DNA from: an uncultured Collinsella sp.
GTDB taxonomy: Bacteria > Actinomycetota > Coriobacteriia > Coriobacteriales > Coriobacteriaceae
DNA length: 13,186 nt
Direction of reading: 5' to 3'
Assembly: GCA_900547835.1 (NCBI GenBank)
Contig: URIJ01000043.1
Location: 1-13,186, forward strand
Below are positions 1 through 6,950 of the stretch, in pieces (position 1 is the stretch's first letter; each line of letters starts with the position of its first letter). The position numbers and the translations under genes are program-made. The notes beneath the pieces are model-generated. The model saw nothing but the letters and a program-made list of their open reading frames with translations, ran no database searches and was not told the origin of the DNA.

Positions 1-877
1 CAAGCTCGTAGGTATCCTGGCCGATGCCGAGCTTTTTGCCGTGCTCGATCAGATCCTGCCAGTGCGTATTGTCATGCGCGGCATGGAAGCGGTCACAGTC
101 GTGCTCGTGCTTCAGATCGGTGATGGCGCTGTTTGGAAGAACCGGCTGACGGTTGATAGCCTCGGCGCAGGCCAGATCCAGCGCGACGGGGTCGGCGGAT
201 GCGAACATGCCGACGTCCGGGACAATGGGCACGTCGTTTTCCGGGTGGCAGTCGCAGTTCGGCGAAACGTCGCGGACAATGTTGATGCAGTAGCTGGGAC
301 GACCGTCCAGAACGGCCTTGGCGTATTCCACGCTGGCAAGGTTGACGATCGTAGCGTTGGAGCCTGCCGGAGCGATAGCCCGTGCGAGCTTGTCGCCCCA
401 AAACGCGTAGAGGTCTCGGGCACCGTCGATGGCAAGTTTCGCGCCCATCTCCAGCCGATACGGTTCGACGGCATGAAAGGGACGAACGCACCCGTAGAGG
501 CCGGAGAGGATCCACAGATGGTCTTGCAGCCATGCGAGCTGCGCGGAATTCATCACCTCGGGTACCATGCTCTGGTATTGAATGCCGTGATAGGACATGA
601 CGGCAGGGGAGAGGTGACGGGCGAGTGCGGGATTGTCGAGATCGCCGTTTTTCAGGATGGGCCCGAACTCATGCAGGGTGTTGAGGCAAGGCCCCAGCAG
701 TTTGTCACTCACGTTCCACAGCGCCTGCAGGCCGCCGCTGCCTTCATTCCGCTCGATATCTAGCAGTGCGCGGTGGAGGCGAGCCGTCTCGCGCACAAAG
801 GGTGGAATGCCCAGGACTTCAAAAGCATCTTGGGCCGCGCGCATCTGCTTGGCGGGCGAAATGATGACTTGAAGCAT
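1..877 (-). CDS. yaaA: YaaA N-terminal region fused in frame to DUF362 C-terminal region (partial, runs off left edge)
   Basis: Translation from the ATG at 877-875 stays open for 292 codons to the window edge; AGGAGAG lies just upstream of the ATG. Residues 1 to about 185 match YaaA (UPF0246), a DNA-binding protein that limits peroxide and iron damage: ISPAKQM near the N-terminus, VSDKL (56-60), LSGLYGCVRP (124-133), YRLEMG (140-145), DLYAFWGDKL (155-164) and NLASVEYAKAV (179-189). YaaA normally continues for about 70 more residues with an ISFYAKKARG-like motif. Here it changes after EYAKAVL into a sequence typical of the end of DUF362 iron-sulfur proteins: INIVRDVSPNCDCHP, DVPIVPDVGMFASADPVALD, then a GLG-xx-YEL-like tail. 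The DUF362 N-terminal part and its ferredoxin-like cysteines are absent. Both families plausibly have an EYAxxV segment at the join (about 308-335). I read it as a deletion fusion or an assembly chimera; function is uncertain. Only the last few codons should lie beyond the edge. Confidence 0.8.
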   Translation of the reverse strand, partial: MLQVIISPAKQMRAAQDAFEVLGIPPFVRETARLHRALLDIERNEGSGGLQALWNVSDKLLGPCLNTLHEFGPILKNGDLDNPALARHLSPAVMSYHGIQYQSMVPEVMNSAQLAWLQDHLWILSGLYGCVRPFHAVEPYRLEMGAKLAIDGARDLYAFWGDKLARAIAPAGSNATIVNLASVEYAKAVLDGRPSYCINIVRDVSPNCDCHPENDVPIVPDVGMFASADPVALDLACAEAINRQPVLPNSAITDLKHEHDCDRFHAAHDNTHWQDLIEHGKKLGIGQDTYEL

Positions 878-892
878 GGACTCTCCTCTGCC

Positions 893-964
893 AAAAAAGT
901 TGCGGTGGAATACGGTCTGTTTTGGCCGTGTATGGGCCAGTTTAGTCCGTATTTCACCGCAACT
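893..964 (-). terminator. Long nested hairpin with T-tract after the M18 peptidase gene
   Basis: Arms 898-915 and 947-964 are 18-base inverted copies with one difference, which would be a G-U pair in one orientation. Inside them, TGGCC (923-927) pairs with GGCCA (935-939). Read on the minus strand the outer stem is followed by six T (898-893), as in an intrinsic terminator for the peptidase gene that stops at 979. It ends only about 16 bases before the yaaA start codon, so it also lies in the yaaA leader. It may belong to a repeated intergenic palindrome family. Confidence 0.7.
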
Positions 965-978
965 GATGAAGGGGCTGG

Positions 979-2376
979 TTAGGCGCGCTCGAGGAAGGCT
1001 TTGTAGCCGCGGTAGGCCTCGTAGATATCGGCCTTGTTGGCGACCTCCCACAGGGCGTGCATGGACAGGACGGCAACGCCGGAGTCGATGACGTTCATGC
1101 CATACTTGGCCATGATGTAGGCGATGGTGCCGCCACCGCCCGCGTTGACGCGACCGAGCTCACAGGTCTGGAAGTCCACGCCGGCCTCGTCCATGATGTC
1201 GCGGACGAGGGCCACGTACTCGGCATCGGCGTCGTTGGAACCGCCCTTGCCGCGGCTGCCCGTGTACTTGTTAAAGCACAGGCCACGACCCATAAAGGCG
1301 GCGTTCTTCGTCTCGAACTTGCCGGCATAGCCCGGGTCGAAACCGGCGGACACGTCGGAGGAGAGCATGCGGCTGCGGGCGAGCGCGCGGCGCAGGGCCA
1401 GCGGGCTATCCTCGCCGGCGAGCGTCATGATCTCGGCGACGGTGTTCTCGAAGAAGCGGCTCGTCATACCGGTGGCACCCACGGAGCCGATCTCCTCCTT
1501 ATCGACGATGAGCGTGATGCTCGTGCGCTCCACGTTGGCGACGTCGATCTGGGCGAGCATGGACGGATAGGCGCAGACACGATCGTCGTGGCCATAGCCC
1601 AAAATCATGGAGCGGTCGAGGCCCATGTCGCGGGCGGGACCGGCGGGCACGACCTCGATCTCGGCGGAGAGGAAGTCCTCCTCCTCGACGCCGTACTGCT
1701 CCTTGAGGATGTCCAGGAACATCTGCTTGACGGGCTCCTTGGGAGCGTCCTTGTCGTCCTCGTCAAACTTGACGGGACGGCCGCCCACGATCACGTCGAG
1801 GATCTCGGCGTCGACGGCGTCCTTGGCGGGCTTGGACATCTGCTCGCTCGAGAGGTGGATCAGCAGGTCGGAGATGGTAAAGACCGGATCGTCTGCCTTG
1901 TCGCCGATGTTGATGTCGACGGTGGTGCCGTCCTTTTTGCAGATGACGCCCACGAGTGCAAGCGGGGAGGCCACCCAGTGGTAGCTCTTGACGCCGCCGT
2001 AGTAGTGCGTGTCGAGGTAGGCCATGTCGCCGGCCTCGAAGGCGGGATTCTGCTTAAGGTCCAGGCGCGGCGAGTCCACGTGAGCACCCAGGATGTTAAA
2101 GCCGAGCTCGAGCGGGGCGGTGCCCAGGTTGACGAGCATGAGGTCTTTGCCGTGATTGGCGGCGTACACCTTGTCGCCGGCCTTGAGCGTGCGGCCCTCG
2201 GCAATCACGGTCTCCAAGTCGACGTAGCCCGCCTCCTCGGCCATCTTGATGCCGGTCTTGACGCACAGGCGCTCGGTCTTATTCTCGCTCAAAAACTGCT
2301 TATAGCCGCGGCAAAGCTCCTCGAGTTCCTCGACTTGCTGTGGCGTGTACTTTTTCCATGCGCAGGGACGCTCCAT
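979..2376 (-). CDS. apeA: M18 family zinc aminopeptidase (aspartyl aminopeptidase-like)
   Basis: Encodes 465 residues, a cytoplasmic metallo-aminopeptidase that removes N-terminal (typically acidic) residues from peptides. Two-zinc ligand and catalytic residues of the M18 family are all visible: H99 and D101 in GAHVDSPRLDLK, the GHDDR segment with D264/D265, catalytic glutamates E294/E295 in DKEEIGSVGATG, D341 in SSDVSAG, and H440 in LSMHALWEV. The length fits the family. The start at 2376 is chosen because AAAGGAG sits 8 bases upstream and homology begins at once (ERPCAWKKYTPQQVEELEEL). The frame stays open upstream to 2964, but that part is antisense to polA and unlike any protein. The gene is transcribed away from polA and followed by the 893-964 hairpin. 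The choice of the symbol apeA over other M18 names is less certain than the family. Confidence 0.93.
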   Translation of the reverse strand: MERPCAWKKYTPQQVEELEELCRGYKQFLSENKTERLCVKTGIKMAEEAGYVDLETVIAEGRTLKAGDKVYAANHGKDLMLVNLGTAPLELGFNILGAHVDSPRLDLKQNPAFEAGDMAYLDTHYYGGVKSYHWVASPLALVGVICKKDGTTVDINIGDKADDPVFTISDLLIHLSSEQMSKPAKDAVDAEILDVIVGGRPVKFDEDDKDAPKEPVKQMFLDILKEQYGVEEEDFLSAEIEVVPAGPARDMGLDRSMILGYGHDDRVCAYPSMLAQIDVANVERTSITLIVDKEEIGSVGATGMTSRFFENTVAEIMTLAGEDSPLALRRALARSRMLSSDVSAGFDPGYAGKFETKNAAFMGRGLCFNKYTGSRGKGGSNDADAEYVALVRDIMDEAGVDFQTCELGRVNAGGGGTIAYIMAKYGMNVIDSGVAVLSMHALWEVANKADIYEAYRGYKAFLERA

Positions 2377-2542
2377 GACGCAGGCTCCTTTCGGATCGAT
2401 CGTGCTGGTTGATGTACCGTGAGCCATCGTATCACGCGCGGGCCCGCGGCGGCAGGGAAGCCTGATGTGCGGTGGCCGCGGGGCGGGGAGCGTGTAAACT
2501 GGTGTGAGCAAACCGTGCCCAGCCCAAAGCGAGGTATTCAAT
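2377..2542. promoter_or_regulatory. Divergent intergenic region between the M18 peptidase and polA
   Basis: 166 GC-rich bases separate two divergent starts, so both promoters should lie here. The candidate minus-strand -10 is TACGAT (2431-2426). A candidate plus-strand -10 is TAAACT just before 2501, preceded by TG. Neither has a convincing -35 hexamer, so the assignments are weak. A GAGGT motif at 2531-2535 serves as the polA ribosome binding site. Confidence 0.35.
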
Positions 2543-5293
2543 ATGTCTGACAAGCGCCGCACCTTTGCCGTTATCGACGGCAACTCGCTCATGCACCGCG
2601 CCTTCCACGCCGTGCCGCCCACCATGAATGCGCCGGACGGGCGCCCCACCAACGCGATCTTCGGCTTTCTGAACATGTTTCTCAAGATGATCGATGCCTT
2701 TAACCCCGACGGTGTGGTCGTGGCGTTTGATAAGGGCAAACCGCGCGTGCGCATGGAGATGCTGCCGCAGTATAAGGCGCAACGCCCGCCCATGGACCCC
2801 GATCTGCATGCGCAGTTTCCGATGATCAAGGAGCTGCTCACCGCGCTCAACGTGCCGATTCTGCAGTCCGAGGGCTGGGAAGGCGACGATATCCTGGGAA
2901 CCATGGCGCGCCTGGGTGAAGAGGCCGGCTGCGACATGCTGCTGGTGACCGGCGACCGCGACATGTATCAACTCGTGACCGAGCACGTCAACGTTGTCTC
3001 GACCCGCAAAGGCCTGTCCGACGTGGCGATCATGACGCCCGAGAGCGTGGACGACCTGTATCACGGCATTACGCCGGCGCTCGTGCCCGATTTTTACGGT
3101 CTAAAGGGCGATACGTCGGACAACATTCCCGGCGTACCGGGCATCGGCCCCAAAAAGGCGAGCGCGCTCATCGCACAGTACGGCAGCTTGGACGAGGTCA
3201 TCGCGCATGCCGACGAGGTCAAGGGCAAGATGGGCGAGAACCTGCGTGCGCACATCGACGATGCGCTGCTGAGCCGCAAGGTTGCGACAATTCGCACCGA
3301 TGCGCCCGTCGAGCTCGACTTTGAGGCGACGTCCTTCCCGGCGTTTTCTGCCGATGAGGTTTCCGCGGCGCTGGGTACGCTTGGTATCACCGCCATGCAG
3401 AACCGTTTCTTGGCGCTGATCGGCGGCGAGGGCGGGGCTGCTGCTGCCTCCAGTGTGTTTGAGATACCTGCTATGGTTCGCGCAGCCGCCGGCGATGCCG
3501 ACGCGCTTGGTGCCGTTGCGGCTGAGGTCTCCCGCGCGATTGATGCCGGCGAGTGGGTCGCCGCCGTGGTGGACGACGACAAGGAAGAGGGCGCGCTCTT
3601 TGGACTGACGCGCACGCTGTGGTTGGCGACGTCCAAGGGCCTGTTCGCGCTCGAGGAGGGCGACGGCGGTACCACTACCGTAGTCGATGGCTTCAACTTC
3701 GCTCACGGTGTGATTGCCGGCGTGCTCGCGCGTCTGTTTATGGAGGGTCGCGTGGCGAGCCCGGATATGAAGGCGCTGTTGCACGAGCTTTCGCCCATCG
3801 ATTCTTCTGAGCCCGAGCTCATGGATCCGCTCGCTGCCGATTCCACGCGCATCTTCGATACCGTGGTGGCTGCCTATCTGCTGGATTCCGATCGCTCCGA
3901 GTTCGATGAGGCATATCTTGCCGATACGTATCTGCAGATGGCGCTGCCTGCGGCGCGCGGCGCAGAGGGTGCTGGTGAGAACGCTCCGGTGCCAGCCGCC
4001 CGTACTGCGGCCCTGACACTGGCGCTGGTCGCACCGCTGCGCGAGTGCATGGCCCGCGAGAATGCCGCTAACGTGTTCGATGGGATCGAGATGCCGCTCG
4101 TTCCGGTACTTGCCAAGATGGAGCGCGCGGGCATGCTCGTGGATCCCGACCGTCTGCGCAGCCTGTCCGAGGGCCTGGCGACCCAGATCACCGAGGTCGA
4201 GCGCAGCATTCGTGATCTGGCAGGCGACGAGACCTTTAACATCGGCAGCCCCATGCAGCTCTCGCACGTGCTGTTTGATGTTATGGGGCTTCCGACCAAG
4301 GGCCTAAAAAAGACCAAGCGCGGCTATTATTCGACCAACGCCAAGGTGTTGAGCGACCTTGCCCGCGACCACGAGATCGTGCGCCTGATCTTGGACTGGC
4401 GCGAGAAGTCCAAGATCAAGTCAACCTATCTGGACACGTTGGGCCCGCTACGCCGTGGTGACGGCCGTGTGCACACTACGTACAACCAGACCATCACGGC
4501 AACGGGGCGTCTGTCCTCGAGCGACCCGAACCTGCAGAACATCCCGACGCGCTCGGAGCTGGGTCGTACCGTCAAGACGGCGTTTTCGGCAGGCGAGGGA
4601 AGCGTCTTTTTGGCGGTGGACTACTCGCAGATCGAGCTGCGTCTGCTGGCGCATCTCTCGGGTGACGAGCATCTGGTGCGCGCCTTCAACGAAGGCGAGG
4701 ACTTCCATGCCGAGACGGCCGCGCGCGTATTTGGCGTGCCAGTGTCCGAGGTGACACCCGACTTGCGCAGTCGCGCCAAGGCCGTGAACTTTGGCATTGT
4801 GTATGGCCAGCAGGCCTACGGTCTGTCGCAGTCGCTGCATATCTCGATGGCCGAGGCACGTGGCATGATCGACCGCTACTACGAGGCCTACCCGGGCGTG
4901 CGCACGTTCCTCGACAACGTGGTGGCGCGCGCCAAGCAGACGGGCTACGCCGAGACCATGTACGGCCGCCGTCGTCATATTCCGGAGCTCAAGGCCAAAA
5001 ACCCGCAACTCCGCGGCTTTGGCGAGCGCACGGCCATGAACCATCCCATGCAGGGAACCGCCGCCGACATCATCAAGATCGCGATGGCCCGCGTAAGCCG
5101 TCGCCTGGAAGAAGAAGGCTTTGCCGCCCACATGATCCTGCAAGTGCACGACGAACTGGACTTTGAGTGCCCCATCGACGAAGTCGAGCGCCTCACCACC
5201 ATGGTCCGCGACGTCATGGAGCACGTAGTAGACCTCCGCGTCCCCCTAATCGCCGAAGCCAGCACCGGCATAACCTGGGCCGACGCCAAATAG
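2543..5293 (+). CDS. polA: DNA polymerase I
   Basis: Encodes 916 residues; replaces RNA primers and fills repair gaps. The N-terminal 5'-nuclease (about 1-290) keeps its metal-binding acidic motifs: D12 in AVIDGNSLMHRAFH, AFDKGKP, EGWEGDDILG, TGDRDMYQL, and GDTSDNIPGVPGIGPKKA from G189. The middle (about 300-500) is the 3'-5' exonuclease fold without the usual DxE active site: the expected FDTE-type motif is VVDDDKEEG near residue 340, so proofreading is probably absent, as in many Gram-positive Pol I enzymes. The polymerase part has motif A (D693 in VDYSQIELR), the O-helix (RSRAKAVNFGIVYG, with R742, K746 and Y754) and motif C (QVHDELDFE, with H869, D870, E871). The ATG at 2543 is chosen for GAGGT 7 bases upstream and an immediate match; a GTG at 2504 in frame adds 13 unlikely residues. 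The last ~70 codons use more A-ending codons than the rest. Confidence 0.97.
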   Translation: MSDKRRTFAVIDGNSLMHRAFHAVPPTMNAPDGRPTNAIFGFLNMFLKMIDAFNPDGVVVAFDKGKPRVRMEMLPQYKAQRPPMDPDLHAQFPMIKELLTALNVPILQSEGWEGDDILGTMARLGEEAGCDMLLVTGDRDMYQLVTEHVNVVSTRKGLSDVAIMTPESVDDLYHGITPALVPDFYGLKGDTSDNIPGVPGIGPKKASALIAQYGSLDEVIAHADEVKGKMGENLRAHIDDALLSRKVATIRTDAPVELDFEATSFPAFSADEVSAALGTLGITAMQNRFLALIGGEGGAAAASSVFEIPAMVRAAAGDADALGAVAAEVSRAIDAGEWVAAVVDDDKEEGALFGLTRTLWLATSKGLFALEEGDGGTTTVVDGFNFAHGVIAGVLARLFMEGRVASPDMKALLHELSPIDSSEPELMDPLAADSTRIFDTVVAAYLLDSDRSEFDEAYLADTYLQMALPAARGAEGAGENAPVPAARTAALTLALVAPLRECMARENAANVFDGIEMPLVPVLAKMERAGMLVDPDRLRSLSEGLATQITEVERSIRDLAGDETFNIGSPMQLSHVLFDVMGLPTKGLKKTKRGYYSTNAKVLSDLARDHEIVRLILDWREKSKIKSTYLDTLGPLRRGDGRVHTTYNQTITATGRLSSSDPNLQNIPTRSELGRTVKTAFSAGEGSVFLAVDYSQIELRLLAHLSGDEHLVRAFNEGEDFHAETAARVFGVPVSEVTPDLRSRAKAVNFGIVYGQQAYGLSQSLHISMAEARGMIDRYYEAYPGVRTFLDNVVARAKQTGYAETMYGRRRHIPELKAKNPQLRGFGERTAMNHPMQGTAADIIKIAMARVSRRLEEEGFAAHMILQVHDELDFECPIDEVERLTTMVRDVMEHVVDLRVPLIAEASTGITWADAK

Positions 5294-5326
5294 GGAAGTG
5301 CCCACAACCCTAAAGTAACCAAACCA

Positions 5327-5360
5327 GAAGGGGGCTCCTTGCCAACAAGGAGCCCCCTTC
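5327..5360. terminator. polA terminator hairpin
   Basis: A perfect 14-bp stem (5327-5340 with 5347-5360) surrounds a 6-base loop, 33 bases after the polA stop. The following bases (GTTCAATTAAATT) are AT-rich but have no long T run. It could act in both directions between convergent polA and the HAD gene. Confidence 0.85.
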
Positions 5361-5429
5361 GTTCAATTAAATTCAGCCTAAGTATCTAGACACTCAAGAC
5401 GCCATCTAGGCGGCAAACAAGTAAACCTA

Positions 5430-5558
5430 GGGCCTGGCCGGGCGGCACAGGTTAACTTTTCGTAGATTCCGCACGCAAAGAAAGCCACTTAATGTGGCTT
5501 TCGTCTTGCGCAGGACCTGACCGAGCGAAAAGTTATCCTGTGCCGCCCGGCCAGGCCC
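5430..5558. repeat. 129-bp nested inverted-repeat element between polA and the HAD gene
   Basis: Arm 5430-5462 and arm 5526-5558 are reverse complements over 33 bases with a single mismatch (in the GGTTAAC / GTTATCC part). The 63-base centre holds a second perfect hairpin, AAAGCCAC (5481-5488) with GTGGCTTT (5494-5501), extended by partly pairing CGCAA/TTGCG flanks. The element begins 10 bases after the HAD gene stop in that gene's direction, so it may work as its terminator. The long, nearly identical outer arms are more than a terminator needs and suggest a palindromic interspersed element. I see no clear target-site duplication and no ORF inside. Confidence 0.8.
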
Positions 5559-5568
5559 GATGGGACGG

Positions 5569-6396
5569 CTACCGGGCCGCCAAGATAGCGTCGATGAGCG
5601 TCAGTACGCCCCCGTCGTTGTTGCTCGGAATGCGCCACTTGGCGTGCGCGTTCATGTGCTCCTCGGCATTGTCCACGATAAAGCTATGCCCGACGCGCTC
5701 CAGCATGGGGATGTCGTTGTAGGTATCGCCCACGGCGGCAGCATCGGCAATATCGATGCCCAGGTGCTCGCACAGGTGAGCGACGCCGGCGCCCTTGTCG
5801 ACGCCCAGGTTCATAAAGTCGATCCACTCGCGCCCAGCGTTGGTGACGTAGAGTTTGTCCGAGAACTCGGGGCTATAGGTCTCGCGGAAAGCGGGCTCGG
5901 CGTCGTAGCCGGGGAAGAAGACCGAAATCTTGTTGGACTCGAAATCAATGCCATCAAAGCTGTCGACGTAGTTGATTGTGTTGTAGTAGACGCTGATCTC
6001 GTCGTGGTATTGATGGTCGCGGGCAAGCACGTAGAACTCGTCGAAGCAGCACAGGACGGGGACAGCGCGAGGATCCTCCGAGGCACGGTTCAAGACCTGC
6101 TGATACAGCTCCACGTCAATATTGCTTTTATAGATATAGCTGCCGCGATAGATCACGCAAGCTCCGTTGTCGGGACAAAAGGCGAGGCGGTTCTTGACGC
6201 CCTCGAACATCTCCTCGAGCTTGGGGGCGGGACGTCCGCTGGCGGGGCAGAATACGATGCCGGCGTCGGCGAGCTTGTCCAGGCGCTCATCAAGACCCTG
6301 GGGCAGCACACGCTCGTCGGTCAGCAGCGTCTTGTCCATATCGACGGCGAGAATCTTAATGTTTCCGATATTGGCGTCCGATTCGTAAGTTTGCAT
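5569..6396 (-). CDS. Cof-type HAD-IIB family hydrolase (sugar-phosphate or nucleotide phosphatase-like)
   Basis: Encodes 275 residues of the haloacid dehalogenase superfamily, Cof subfamily, which hydrolyse small phosphorylated metabolites in the cytoplasm. All four motifs are seen: motif I D19 and D21 in AVDMDKTLL, motif II S53 in CPASGRP, the motif III lysine K201 in GVDKGAGV, and motif IV D224/D228 in GDTYNDIPML. The region between motifs II and III (about 75-195) is the C2-type cap that sets substrate choice, so the substrate cannot be told. The start at 6396 has GAAAGG about 9-10 bases upstream. The N-terminus carries about 13 residues before the first strand, slightly longer than usual; a later start is not obvious. 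It is monocistronic, convergent with polA and divergent from argG. Confidence 0.9.
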   Translation of the reverse strand: MQTYESDANIGNIKILAVDMDKTLLTDERVLPQGLDERLDKLADAGIVFCPASGRPAPKLEEMFEGVKNRLAFCPDNGACVIYRGSYIYKSNIDVELYQQVLNRASEDPRAVPVLCCFDEFYVLARDHQYHDEISVYYNTINYVDSFDGIDFESNKISVFFPGYDAEPAFRETYSPEFSDKLYVTNAGREWIDFMNLGVDKGAGVAHLCEHLGIDIADAAAVGDTYNDIPMLERVGHSFIVDNAEEHMNAHAKWRIPSNNDGGVLTLIDAILAAR

Positions 6397-6431
6397 AAAA
6401 ATGCGCCTTTCGTTTCGAGATTGTTTCAGAC

Positions 6432-6437
6432 GTTATA
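6432..6437 (-). promoter_or_regulatory. Candidate -10 element for the HAD gene
   Basis: On the minus strand TATAAC (6437-6432) matches the -10 consensus at five of six positions and would start transcription about 30 bases before the HAD start codon. No good -35 hexamer lies at the expected distance, so this is tentative. Confidence 0.3.
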
Positions 6438-6454
6438 ACCATCAACTAGTAGTC

Positions 6455-6496
6455 GAGCGTATTTTCGCAGGAATGGTGCGTATTTGCACCACGCTT
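6455..6496. repeat. Nested inverted repeat between the HAD gene and the argG leader
   Basis: GAGCGT (6455-6460) pairs with ACGCTT (6491-6496, one wobble pair), and inside it TGGTGC (6474-6479) pairs perfectly with GCACCA (6486-6491). The two stems share one base, so they would be partly alternative. It could be an operator or leader hairpin of the HAD transcript. No T-tract follows on either strand. Confidence 0.4.
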
Positions 6497-6539
6497 CACA
6501 AAGTAATGAAAAAACTTTTCAGAAATTTGAATTTGTCGC

Positions 6540-6567
6540 TTGTGCTGCGGGCACTTTAGCGTAATAT
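6540..6567 (+). promoter_or_regulatory. Candidate promoter for the argG leader transcript (distal)
   Basis: TTGTGC (6540-6545), a 16-base spacer and TAATAT (6562-6567) resemble a housekeeping promoter. It would start RNA near 6574, giving a leader of about 375 bases before argG that contains the Arg-rich ORF. The region is clearly more AT-rich than the surrounding genes. TTTGAATT occurs just upstream and again near 6633; these could be half-sites for an arginine repressor, but that is speculative. Confidence 0.4.
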
Positions 6568-6603
6568 AGCGACCATCGAGAACGGAGACGGAAAAACAAC
6601 CGC

Positions 6604-6631
6604 TTACCGAGTAAAAGGTACCGTTTACGAT
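6604..6631 (+). promoter_or_regulatory. Alternative candidate promoter for the argG leader transcript (proximal)
   Basis: TTACCG (6604-6609), a 16-base spacer and TACGAT (6626-6631) form a weaker promoter match that would start RNA about 33 bases before the leader ORF. It overlaps the inverted repeat GTAAA/TTTAC around a GGTACC centre, a possible operator. Confidence 0.25.
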
Positions 6632-6670
6632 ATTTGAATTGCGCCCGGCGATACGTGAAAGGAGAGGCAG

Positions 6671-6745
6671 ATGCAGTTCGTAAAGATCATCACCACTGCA
6701 GACAATGCCATCCGACGCCAGCGCGCAATTTCCCGACGACGATAA
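6671..6745 (+). CDS. Arginine-rich leader peptide (24 aa) upstream of argG
   Basis: A 24-codon ORF starts at the ATG at 6671, 7-8 bases after AAAGGAG, one of the best ribosome binding sites in the window. Its last ten residues are RRQRAISRRR: six arginines, with three consecutive CGA codons directly before the TAA. The stop lies 205 bases before argG, an arginine-synthesis gene. This is the layout of attenuation leader peptides, in which a ribosome stalls on codons for the pathway end product when charged tRNA is scarce. CGA appears chosen over the CGC and CGT used in neighbouring genes, which would raise sensitivity. The coding call rests on the binding site, composition and position only. 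No known family is recognised, and the regulatory role is inference. Confidence 0.65.
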   Translation: MQFVKIITTADNAIRRQRAISRRR

Positions 6746-6856
6746 CAATCGTCTCTGTCCGCATGGGGCGAATTGCCTCAACAGAGTCATTTTGAGGTCG
6801 TTGGGTTTTAGCACGACATTGCTGCATGTTTCTAGGGCATGTATGTGCTGATTTTT
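6738..6856 (+). promoter_or_regulatory. Putative arginine attenuator: alternative hairpins and terminator
   Basis: Several competing helices follow the leader ORF. GACGAT (6738-6743, inside the last Arg codons and stop) pairs with ATCGTC (6748-6753). CTCTGT (6753-6758) pairs with ACAGAG (6781-6786), enclosing GGGGC/GCCTC. CCTCAA (6776-6781) pairs with TTGAGG (6792-6797), and GTCGT (6797-6801) pairs with ACGAC (6813-6817). AGCAC (6810-6814) plus ACAT (6816-6819) pair with ATGT (6839-6842) plus GTGCT (6845-6849), followed by TTTTT at 6852-6856, which looks like a terminator. The GTCGT/ACGAC helix uses bases of the terminator stem, and CCTCAA/TTGAGG competes with the hairpin that forms once the ribosome has left. 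A stalled ribosome would therefore favour read-through into argG. Individual stems are short, so folding must be checked. Confidence 0.5.
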
Positions 6857-6950
6857 GCTATTTAACCTGATATTGCACGGTATATGACCTTGAAATGACT
6901 TGCAACTGACCGATGTTCTAACTAGCTACCAAGGGCGAAAGGAAACAGCC

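Noticed and set aside
1057..2412. 451-codon plus-strand open frame across the M18 gene
   Set aside because: Antisense shadow produced by GC-rich third positions; low-complexity V/G/D/H/L composition and no domain.
2377..2964. Upstream extension of the M18 peptidase frame to a start at 2964
   Set aside because: It runs antisense to polA, has no family-like sequence, and a good ribosome binding site marks 2376 as the start.
3101..4267. 388-codon minus-strand open frame inside polA
   Set aside because: Antisense shadow with no recognisable motifs; polA motifs are clear on the other strand.
5560..6438. 292-codon plus-strand open frame opposite the HAD gene
   Set aside because: Antisense shadow; the HAD motifs are complete on the minus strand.
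6446..6814. 122-codon minus-strand open frame in the argG leader region
   Set aside because: No convincing ribosome binding site, no family resemblance, and it overlaps the structured leader and the Arg-rich ORF on the other strand.
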